Shown here: positions 27,986 to 34,714 of the stretch, one piece after another
How the letters are laid out: every line of letters starts with the position of its first letter
How positions within the stretch are numbered: the stretch's first letter is position 1
Source of the DNA: Methylobacillus rhizosphaerae
Lineage (GTDB): Bacteria; Pseudomonadota; Gammaproteobacteria; Burkholderiales; Methylophilaceae
Assembly: GCF_900187985.1 (NCBI RefSeq)
Contig: NZ_FZOA01000009.1
Coordinates: 1-64,000 of the forward strand
DNA: 64,000 bases
Direction: 5' to 3'
Notes under the pieces: model-generated
Database searches by the model: none
What the model saw: the letters and a program-made list of their open reading frames with translations, nothing else
Told to the model about the DNA's origin: nothing
Made by a program: the position numbers and the translations under genes

Positions 27986-28357
27986 TCAAGGAGGGTGTTA
28001 CCTGCTTGTTGCCCCGGCCTCCGCGCTGAGGTCTTGTCGTGATGCTGTCATGTCACCAGGCGGATGGTGGATGGTTTGGCGGAGGTATTGAAGACTCGGG
28101 TATATGCCTGCATTGCTCGCTTTTAATGGGAACTGGCTGAACTCGCTGTGCTCAGACAGATAGCAGTCCTTAATCCATTAAAAGCTGTGCTAATCGGCGC
28201 AGCCAGAGGGGAGGAAAATCAGCGGAGATTTGGCACTGCTTTGCTTGCTCTTGGTTTTGTCGCGGACAAGTCTTCCCGCTGGTTGATTTTCGGGCATACT
28301 CGTAGGTTGTGTGTGATCTGCCTTGTGCTGGTTGCTTCAATATATAAGGAGAATGTG
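27986..28357. other. Intergenic stretch without recognisable genes
   Basis: The 372 bases between hrpA and the transglycosylase contain an open frame continuous with the latter from 28148, but it lacks a ribosome-binding site and resembles no protein I know. The strong AAGGAGA at 28346-28352 marks the true start. I see no RNA gene or clear terminator here. Confidence 0.4.
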
Positions 28358-29614
28358 GTGTTGAGATTGCGTCAGGTGGTGGCTGCGTTGCTGGTGGCGG
28401 GAGGGATGGTGAGTCCTTTGTCCCAGGCAGCGGAACAGGGTTTTGAAGCCTGGCTGTCGGATTTCAACCGCGAGGCGCAGGCACAGGGTATTTCGGCTGC
28501 AAGCCTGCAGGCTGCATTTGCCAATGCGTATCCGCTCGAGCGTGTCGTCGAGTTGGATCAGTCCCAGCCTGAATTCATTCAAACCTTCATGGCATATTTG
28601 GGCAAGCGGGTTACTTCGCGTCAGGTTGAACGTGGGCAGGCGCTGCTGCAGGAGCATCGTGAATTGCTGCAGCGAGTGGAACAGAAATATGGCGTGCCCC
28701 CTGCAGTACTCATGGCATTCTGGGGGCTGGAAACCAACTACGGACAGATATTGGGGAATTTTTCCACGCCGCGGGCGCTGGCAACGCTGGCTTATGAAGG
28801 GCGTCGCCATGTCTTTTTCCGCAACCAGCTGCTGGATGCCTTGCGTATTCTGGATGCAGGCCATGTTGCGCCTGCGGATATGACCGGCTCATGGGCCGGG
28901 GCCATGGGGCATATGCAGTTCATGCCGTCCACATTCCTGGCATACGCGGAGGACGGTGATGGGGATGGCAAGATCAATGTCTGGAAATCCATTCCTGATG
29001 CCATGTATTCTGCGGGACATTATCTGCAATCCGTAGGCTGGCAGCGAAATGAGCCGATTGCCGTGGAGGTCAGCCTGCCTGAAGGATTTGCCTGGCAGCA
29101 GGCAGGGGCCAGCCAGAAGCGTAGTATTGGACAATGGCAGTCAATGGGCGTCCGGGCGGCAAGCCAGGGAACATTGCCAGCAGCGGACCGCGATGCCGCG
29201 ATTATCTTGCCTCAGGGCTGGCGCGGTCCGGCTTTTATGGTATTTGATAATTTCCAGGTGGTGATGCACTGGAATCGTTCCACCAACTATGCGCTGACAG
29301 TGGCGCATCTTGCCAACCGTTTTCTCGGTACTCCGGCCTTGCGTGCTTCCACGTCTGCTGAGCAGGAGCCCATCAGCATGGAGGCGATCAAGCGCTTGCA
29401 GCAGCAGTTGACGGAGCAGGGCTTTGATACTGGAGGTTATGATGGTTTGCCTGGAACCAGAACGCAGAATGCGATTCGTGGATACCAACTGGCTCATGAT
29501 TTGCCGGCAGATGGCTATGCATCGCCAGAACTGATATTGCATGTGGCAAAAAGCCAGGCTGCGCAACATGCAGATACTGAACTGATTCCGGGCTTCCCGG
29601 GAACGCAACCATAA
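28358..29614 (+). CDS. Lytic murein transglycosylase, MltB family with PG-binding domain
   Basis: I start this at GTG 28358, just after AAGGAGA (28346-28352), which yields an N-terminal signal peptide ending at QAA-E; TTG 28361 is also possible. The SLT domain carries the catalytic Glu in FWGLETNYGQ and the conserved GSWAGAMGHMQFMPSTF and DGDGKINVW segments. The last 70 residues form a PG_binding_1 repeat (GGYDGLPGTRTQNAIRGYQ). It cleaves peptidoglycan with formation of 1,6-anhydro ends in the periplasm. No lipobox is evident, so it is probably soluble, unlike classical MltB. Confidence 0.9.
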   Translation: MLRLRQVVAALLVAGGMVSPLSQAAEQGFEAWLSDFNREAQAQGISAASLQAAFANAYPLERVVELDQSQPEFIQTFMAYLGKRVTSRQVERGQALLQEHRELLQRVEQKYGVPPAVLMAFWGLETNYGQILGNFSTPRALATLAYEGRRHVFFRNQLLDALRILDAGHVAPADMTGSWAGAMGHMQFMPSTFLAYAEDGDGDGKINVWKSIPDAMYSAGHYLQSVGWQRNEPIAVEVSLPEGFAWQQAGASQKRSIGQWQSMGVRAASQGTLPAADRDAAIILPQGWRGPAFMVFDNFQVVMHWNRSTNYALTVAHLANRFLGTPALRASTSAEQEPISMEAIKRLQQQLTEQGFDTGGYDGLPGTRTQNAIRGYQLAHDLPADGYASPELILHVAKSQAAQHADTELIPGFPGTQP

Positions 29615-29653
29615 GCACGAATATCGCGAATTTATCATTGAGAGGAGATGCAC

Positions 29654-30670
29654 ATGAATCAGGAACGCAAGTTGCGCTGGGGTATATTGGGGGCTGCCAG
29701 GGTCAATGAACGCCTCTTGCCTGCAATTGTCGAGGCACCGAATTCGGAACTGGTGGCGATTGCGAGCCGCCGTGCAGGCGCTGCGGCAGCTACCCTGAAG
29801 AAGCACGCACCTCAGCTGGCTGGTGGAGTTGAGTGCTATGACGATCTTGACGCCTTGCTCAATGACACGCGCGTCGAGGCCGTATATCTGCCGATGTCCA
29901 ATCATGAGCATACTGAATGGGCGCTGAAGGCGATAGAAAAAGGCAAGCATGCGCTGATCGAGAAGCCTTTGGCGCTGACAGTGGCGGATGTGGATGCCAT
30001 TGCCAATTCGGCCAGCCAGCATGGTGTCACTGTCATGGAAGGGTTTATGTACGCCTTCCACCCGCAATTCGCACGCGTGCAAGAACTGCTGCGTTCTGGA
30101 ATCATTGGCGAAGTGAAGTTTGCGCGTGCCAGTTACTCCTTCATCATGAAACCCGCTCGGCTCTATCGTCTGGAAAAGGATGTGGATCATGGCGGCGGCG
30201 CCATGTGGGATATTGGGCCTTATGCCATCCATTCGCTGCGCAGCTGCTTTGGCACCGAGCCACTCAGCGTGACAGCACTTGCCAAATACACCGAAAGCGG
30301 TGCTGATGTTGCCACCAGCGGCGTATTCGATTTTGGCGACGGCAGGCATGGACATTTTGATATCAGCTTTGAATGCTCGCGCCGTTCCGAATACCAGGTG
30401 ACAGGCAGCAAGGGTGGATTGAAATGCCATACCGTCTGGCAGCAGGCGGGCGATGTGCCGGTGATCAGTTGGTGGACAGAGGATGGCAGGTTCTGGGAAG
30501 AGCGCTTGCCAGTCAGCAACCATTTCAATCGCGAGATCGAGCATTTCAGCGATTGTGTGCTCAACGGCAAATCACCATTCCTGAGCCTGGAGGATGCACG
30601 CGGCAACTGCAAGGCAATTGTGGCTGCCATGCAGTCGGCTGCTGCAGGTCAGCGTATCAATCTTATCTGA
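29654..30670 (+). CDS. Gfo/Idh/MocA-family NAD(P)-dependent oxidoreductase
   Basis: The protein (about 338 residues) opens with LRWGILGAARVNERLLPAI, a Rossmann nucleotide motif. It has the family EKPLALT motif near residue 97 and a C-terminal beta-sheet dimer domain with GGGAMWDIGPYAIHSLR near 180. Members oxidise or reduce sugars, inositols and related compounds; the substrate is not predictable here. I choose ATG 29654 because the AGAGGAG site (29641-29647) would touch the earlier ATG at 29648. Confidence 0.88.
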   Translation: MNQERKLRWGILGAARVNERLLPAIVEAPNSELVAIASRRAGAAAATLKKHAPQLAGGVECYDDLDALLNDTRVEAVYLPMSNHEHTEWALKAIEKGKHALIEKPLALTVADVDAIANSASQHGVTVMEGFMYAFHPQFARVQELLRSGIIGEVKFARASYSFIMKPARLYRLEKDVDHGGGAMWDIGPYAIHSLRSCFGTEPLSVTALAKYTESGADVATSGVFDFGDGRHGHFDISFECSRRSEYQVTGSKGGLKCHTVWQQAGDVPVISWWTEDGRFWEERLPVSNHFNREIEHFSDCVLNGKSPFLSLEDARGNCKAIVAAMQSAAAGQRINLI

Positions 30671-30703
30671 GCCAATCCGGGCTGGATATCCAGCCCGGTA
30701 TTG

Positions 30704-30991
30704 TCACCGAGGGTGTCTTGAGGGCTTGTTCCATAGCGCAGGCGTATTCCATAGTGCAGGCTCCTGGGAAAGCATCACACCCATCAGCGCCATTACGCTG
30801 CCGATGACATGATAACTGCTCAGGGTTTCGTGCAATATCAACACAGCCAGCACGGCAGTGAACACGGGCAGCAAGTTCATGACCATACTGCAACGGACTG
30901 GGTCCAGGTGTTCGATACCCTTGATCCAGCAATAGGGCAGGACGATGGAAGCCAGTATGCCCGCATACAGGATCAAGGGAATGGAAATCGT
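30704..30991 (-). pseudogene. C-terminal remnant of an EamA/DMT-family transporter
   Basis: Reading leftward from about 30991, the frame encodes only the last three membrane helices of an EamA domain (ILASIVLPYCWIKGIEHLDP, VMNLLPVFTAVLAVLILHET, VIGSVMALMGVML) and then a short polar tail. Intact members have about 290 residues and ten helices, so some two thirds are missing. The frame extends to 31111, but the added residues do not look like this family. The fluoride riboswitch on the opposite strand starts just beyond, suggesting a deletion that brought crcB next to the remnant. Confidence 0.7.
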
Positions 30992-31074
30992 TAGAGGTGG
31001 AGAATCTATTCTTCCGGACTGTATGTTTGGATTGCAGTATGAGCTGCTGTTTTGTAATATAGTAGCCAGCAATT

Positions 31075-31140
31075 GGAGATGGCATTCCTCCATAAGGTGA
31101 ATACCTTTCAACCGCTGTTATAACAGCTGATGATGCCTAC
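31075..31140 (+). promoter_or_regulatory. Fluoride riboswitch aptamer (crcB motif)
   Basis: The sequence follows the crcB RNA consensus. GGAG (31075-31078) pairs with CTCC (31088-31091) around ATGGCATT, and AACCGC leads into a hairpin GCTGT-TATA-ACAGC. CTGATGATGCCTAC follows. The loop GGCAT (31081-31085) is exactly complementary to ATGCC (31133-31137), the expected pseudoknot. An extra hairpin AAGGT-gaat-ACCTT sits between the two stems. Downstream on the same strand is crcB, the fluoride channel gene, which fits the known regulon. Confidence 0.9.
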
Positions 31141-31168
31141 ACGAATCCCGGGACCGGGATGTGTAGGC
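31135..31168 (+). promoter_or_regulatory. Expression-platform hairpin overlapping the aptamer
   Basis: GCCTACAC (31135-31142) pairs perfectly with GTGTAGGC (31161-31168), and inside it ATCCCGG pairs with CCGGGAT, giving about 15 pairs. The 5' arm uses GCC of the aptamer pseudoknot, so hairpin and ligand-bound aptamer exclude each other. No U-tract follows, so it is not a standard intrinsic terminator. Confidence 0.7.
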
Positions 31169-31216
31169 GTGTCTGTGCACCTTGTCCCGACGTTGATGCA
31201 CGCAGAGGACAAGCGT

Positions 31217-31396
31217 ATGAAAAATCCATATTACATAAACTCAACCGTTAGATCGGGTGCAGGCATTTCATGCCCGCCACAACCTTATCCGCCGAAAAAA
31301 TCCAGGCTACCTCCCGCGCCGCCGCCTGACCAGGAGTTGTCATTCGATATAATGCTTATGCCAGTTTTTCAGGCTTGCTTTTTGAAAGGGATATGA
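31217..31396 (+). CDS. Possible 59-residue proline-rich protein upstream of crcB
   Basis: A frame from ATG 31217, with AGAGGA about 8 bases upstream, runs 59 codons and stops in TGA at 31394-31396, overlapping the crcB start. The middle is rich in Pro and Lys and there is one Cys in GISCPPQP. No homologue comes to mind. It may only be a leader whose translation couples the riboswitch to crcB; its translation is unproven. Confidence 0.3.
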   Translation: MKNPYYINSTVRSGAGISCPPQPYPPKKSRLPPAPPPDQELSFDIMLMPVFQACFLKGI

Positions 31397-31782
31397 TGAA
31401 TCAAGTCATGCTCGTAGCCTTGGGTGGCGCAATCGGCTCCGTTGCACGGTTCAAGCTTTCAGGTTTGGTCCTGCGTTATAGTCTGGACTGGCGGTTTCCC
31501 TTTCCTACCTTCACGGTCAACGTCCTCGGATGCCTCATCATCGGCATATTGGCCGGGTTTGCCTTGAAGGAGGGGTTTATTTCCGCCGATATGCGCGTCC
31601 TGTTGTTTACCGGGTTGATGGGTGGGTTCACTACATTTTCCGCCTTTGGGCTGGAAACCATGATACTGCTGCGCGAAGGGCGTATCGGTATTGCCGCTGC
31701 GTACATCGTTGCAAGCGTCGTCGTCGGGCTTGCCATGATGTGGCTCGGGTTTGCGCTGGTCAAGGCGGCGGTGCAGGCCTGA
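31393..31782 (+). CDS. crcB: Fluoride ion channel CrcB/Fluc
   Basis: The 129-residue membrane protein (ATG 31393, with GAAAGGG at 31383-31389) has four helices. Family motifs are GGAIGSVARFKLSG near the N-terminus, FPTFTVNVLGCLIIG around residues 36-50, and GLMGGFTTFSAFGLET near 74-89 with the pore-lining Phe and Thr residues. As a dual-topology dimer it exports fluoride from the cytoplasm. The riboswitch 225-320 bases upstream should turn it on when fluoride rises. Confidence 0.95.
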   Translation: MMNQVMLVALGGAIGSVARFKLSGLVLRYSLDWRFPFPTFTVNVLGCLIIGILAGFALKEGFISADMRVLLFTGLMGGFTTFSAFGLETMILLREGRIGIAAAYIVASVVVGLAMMWLGFALVKAAVQA

Positions 31783-31810
31783 ATCATGCAGTACGGCCTG
31801 CAGGCCAGGG

Positions 31811-32722
31811 TCACAGCAGTCTGATGTCGTTCAGTCTTTCCGCACACGTATCGCGGATGATGCGCGCAAGATCCTGCGTGTAAGGTCGCACCATGATATC
31901 CGGCATGCCGAGCGCATGCAGCTCCGACCATAGTCCCCGGGCGCCGATGGGCCTGGCAATCACGTATTCGTGTTCCACATAACTCTGGATTCCCCAGTTG
32001 GGCAGGGCGGCAATGCCGCGCCGGCTGGCGACCAGCTGCATGATGGCAATGGTCAGCTCGCTGGTACGGCGCGAGAAGGAAATGCCCGCAGGCTTGAGCA
32101 CCTGGCGGATGACGTCAATGCGTTCCTCCGGGACAGGATAGGTAATCAGGGTCTCCCCGGCAAAATCTTCTGCCATCAGCCGCGCTCTGGTACGTAGCAT
32201 GTGTTCCGGAGGCAATACGCCCATGATTTCGAACTTGAACAATGGGATGGCGCCCAGCTCACGCTGTTTTTCAGGCAAGCTGCCGATCACGAGATCAGCT
32301 TTGCCTTCGTGCAGCAAATGCCAGGGATCGCTATGGAATCCCGCTACCAGGTCAATCTCGACTTCCGGCCAGGCGCGGCGGAATGCATCCATGACGGGAG
32401 TCAGCCAATCGAAACAGGTATGGCATTCCAGTACCAGGCGTAACTCCCCGGATTGGTCGCTCTTGAGGCGGATCAAGTCCCGTTCGGCTTTTTCCTGGGC
32501 TTCCAGTACTTCCCGCGCCAGGGCCAGCAGGCGTTCTCCGGCGGGCGTAAAGCGAATGCCGTGGGCAGTACGCTGGAACAGTGTGATGGCATAATGATTT
32601 TCCAGGACACGGATCTGGTGGGACAGCGCGGATTGGGTCAGAAATACCCGCTCTGCAGCATGGACCAGTTTGCCGGTATCGGCAATGGCAATCAGTGATT
32701 TCAGGTGGCGGATTTCCAGCAT
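31811..32722 (-). CDS. metR: LysR-type regulator MetR
   Basis: The 303-residue protein has an N-terminal winged HTH (ESRHLKSL-type start, then VFLTQSALSHQIRVLENHY near residues 25-44) and a LysR substrate domain. The effector-domain start LVLECHTCFDWLTPVMDAF near 97-115 is the wording I know from MetR, which senses homocysteine and activates metE, metH and metF-type genes. It is divergent from a MetE N-domain gene across a 114-base gap holding two TGAA-N5-TTCA-like sites, consistent with MetR autoregulation. Confidence 0.88.
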   Translation of the reverse strand: MLEIRHLKSLIAIADTGKLVHAAERVFLTQSALSHQIRVLENHYAITLFQRTAHGIRFTPAGERLLALAREVLEAQEKAERDLIRLKSDQSGELRLVLECHTCFDWLTPVMDAFRRAWPEVEIDLVAGFHSDPWHLLHEGKADLVIGSLPEKQRELGAIPLFKFEIMGVLPPEHMLRTRARLMAEDFAGETLITYPVPEERIDVIRQVLKPAGISFSRRTSELTIAIMQLVASRRGIAALPNWGIQSYVEHEYVIARPIGARGLWSELHALGMPDIMVRPYTQDLARIIRDTCAERLNDIRLL

Positions 32723-32742
32723 GGCAGCCCGGGTTCTTAATA

Positions 32743-32795
32743 TGAAATTGATTCAAGTTTATCAAAAAAACTTTCGCTTTTTTGAATTTATCTCA
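32743..32795. promoter_or_regulatory. Two MetR-type operator sites
   Basis: TGAA-attga-TTCA at 32743-32755 matches the MetR consensus TGAA-N5-TTCA exactly. TGAA-tttat-CTCA at 32783-32795 has one mismatch. They lie 40 bases apart, about four helical turns, in the gap between metR and the MetE-N gene. Confidence 0.65.
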
Positions 32796-32836
32796 TGTCA
32801 GAAAATAGGCAGTGATTTTGGAACAGGAAAGTTGGT

Positions 32837-33937
32837 ATGGCAGTTGCACATATTCTGGGATATCCATCGCTGGGTGAGAGGCGAGCGCTCAAATTCGCCC
32901 TGGAAGCATTCTGGAAAGGGGATCTCAGTACAGCAGCTTTGCAGGAAGTTGGAAAGGGCTTGCGTGAGCAGCATTGGAAGAAACAGGAACAGCTTGGGTT
33001 TGTCACAATCGGGGATTTCACTTTTTATGACCATGTGCTTGATCATGCTGTCATGCTGGGTGCTGTTCCTGAGCGTTTTGGCTTGCAGCTGCCTTTGACC
33101 GAGCAGGATTATTTTTCCCTGGCATTGGGCAGCAGCACTCAGCCAGCCATGGCAAAGGCTCAATGGTTCGGGACTGCTTCGCACTATATTGTGCCGGAGC
33201 TGAATGCTGAAACCAGGTTTTCCATCAATGTGCACGAATTCCTGTCGCAGCTTGAGGATGCGGAAAAGCTGGGGCGGCCATTAAAACCCGTGCTGCTCGG
33301 CCCCGTCAGCTTCCTTTATCTGAGCCGAGCGACTGGGGTTGATAAACTGGATTTGCTGGATAATCTGGCGGAGCAATATGCTTTATTGCTGCGCGAGCTG
33401 TATTACAGGAAGGTTGAATGGCTGCAGATCGATGAACCCATTTTTGCACTGGATCTTGACGACCATTGGCTGAAAGCCTTTGAACGGGCTTATGCCTGGT
33501 TTCGTACCACTAGGCCCAAGTTATTGTTGGCTACCTATTTTGCCAATGTGGCGCGCTATCAGGGATACATCACTTACCTGCCATTTGACGGTATCCATAT
33601 TGACCTGGTGCATGCGCCGCAGCAATTGGCTCCGTGGCTCAATGCCTTGCCTGGCCATTGGGTGTTGTCAGCCGGGATAGTGGGCGGAGACAGCGCGATG
33701 AACAATGACCTGCAGCGCAGTTTTGAAACTCTGCGGCCACTGGTCAGGAAACTTGGAGAGCGCCTCTGGGTGGCACCCAATTGCTCCTTGCGACATACGC
33801 CGATGAATCAGCTTGATACCGGCGCCTCGGGCACGGCTGCTAAATCATGGCTGGCATTGGCTGATCAGAAGCTGGAGGAGGTAAGGGCGCTGACTGCCCA
33901 GCTTAATCAGGAGGCTGGGACGCCAGTATGTGTCTGA
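32837..33937 (+). CDS. Stand-alone N-terminal domain of cobalamin-independent methionine synthase (MetE)
   Basis: The 366 residues cover only the first half of MetE (Meth_synt_1): ILGYPSLGERRALKFALEAFWKG at the start, KPVLLGPVSFLYLSR near 151, WLQIDEPIFALDL near 193 and APNCSLRHTP near 315. Full MetE has about 755 residues and keeps its zinc site and catalysis in the C-terminal half, which is absent; the next 14 bases lead into the converging thioredoxin gene. The domain ends cleanly at the inter-domain boundary. It may be a deletion product or a separate protein that binds folate or partners another core MetE. The MetR boxes suggest it is still regulated. Confidence 0.88.
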   Translation: MAVAHILGYPSLGERRALKFALEAFWKGDLSTAALQEVGKGLREQHWKKQEQLGFVTIGDFTFYDHVLDHAVMLGAVPERFGLQLPLTEQDYFSLALGSSTQPAMAKAQWFGTASHYIVPELNAETRFSINVHEFLSQLEDAEKLGRPLKPVLLGPVSFLYLSRATGVDKLDLLDNLAEQYALLLRELYYRKVEWLQIDEPIFALDLDDHWLKAFERAYAWFRTTRPKLLLATYFANVARYQGYITYLPFDGIHIDLVHAPQQLAPWLNALPGHWVLSAGIVGGDSAMNNDLQRSFETLRPLVRKLGERLWVAPNCSLRHTPMNQLDTGASGTAAKSWLALADQKLEEVRALTAQLNQEAGTPVCV

Positions 33938-33950
33938 GGTTCTGGATACT

Positions 33951-34265
33951 TCAATCTGCAATGCGCAGGGCAGTCTGAATCTCTGCGGCTGACTGCGGGC
34001 GTACCACGCGGCTGATTTCCACACCATCGCGCAATATCACCAGAGTGGGCCATAACTTTATTCCGAAGCTGCGTCCCAGGCGTCTGCCCTTGCCATCTTC
34101 GATCCTGATATGCTGGTAATCAGGATGCTCGGATAACGCGGTATTGAGATGCGCCTGGGCGGCCTGGCAATGGCTGCACCAGCTTGCCCCGAATTCAATC
34201 AATAACTTGCCTTGCGTCTGATCAATGGCGGTGCGAGCTGGTTCAGGGAGTGTGGCTGGTTTCAT
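33951..34265 (-). CDS. Thioredoxin-like protein with CSHC active site
   Basis: About 104 residues from ATG 34265. The thioredoxin fold is visible in LLIEFGASWCSHCQAAQAH, with the active-site pair CSHC in place of CGPC, and the cis-Pro in LWPTLVILRDG. The CxHC dipeptide and Ser suggest altered redox potential, so it may reduce or isomerise specific partners. The frame stays open upstream to 34346, but that extension is not signal-like. It converges with the MetE-N gene 13 bases away. Confidence 0.75.
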   Translation of the reverse strand: MKPATLPEPARTAIDQTQGKLLIEFGASWCSHCQAAQAHLNTALSEHPDYQHIRIEDGKGRRLGRSFGIKLWPTLVILRDGVEISRVVRPQSAAEIQTALRIAD

Positions 34266-34349
34266 GGGATGTGAGCGCGAAGTCAATATATTTTTTAATG
34301 ATAATTCGTCGAAAAAAATTCTCTTTAAAAATCCGGCAACTAGCAAAAA

Positions 34350-34365
34350 AAACTATATCTAGTGT
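34350..34365. promoter_or_regulatory. Candidate NrdR box upstream of nrdA
   Basis: AAACTATATCTAGTGT matches the 16-base NrdR palindrome ACACTATATATAGTGT at 14 positions. It lies about 350 bases before nrdA. NrdR boxes usually occur in pairs 31-32 bases apart; I see no good second copy. The rest of 34266-34714 is AT-rich and holds no recognisable gene. Confidence 0.45.
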
Positions 34366-34714
34366 TTTTTTGAGTACACAACCCCATTTTATTGAGGTAT
34401 ATTTCATCCCACTACAGTGTTGATTGTCATTTGATCAGGCGATGCCATGGGAGTGATGGCACAGGTAATGCACCAGTAGTGATCCTGCCCTGACGCGAAA
34501 AAAGCTGCCGGAGCAGTGGTGTGAATTACGAATGCCCGGGCATGAATTCGGTTGCCAACTGTAGCTGTCTTTATACTATAACGTTTGAGGCAAGGTGTCT
34601 TTCCTGCATGATGTCATCGTGGCTGATATTGGGCCAGGTGTTCCCAGAGTGCAATGGATGCATGGTGTGGTTGTCGCCATGATGGATGCCTTGCTTCCTA
34701 TAAGGGAGCCGTAG

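Noticed and set aside
29141-30544. Minus-strand frame of 467 codons across the transglycosylase and Gfo/Idh genes
   Set aside because: Both plus-strand genes carry clear catalytic motifs; the antisense frame is a by-product of codon bias.
31130-31216. ATG 31130 as start of the small ORF before crcB
   Set aside because: This ATG lies within the aptamer's conserved CTGATGATGCC and has no RBS; ATG 31217 with AGAGGA is better.
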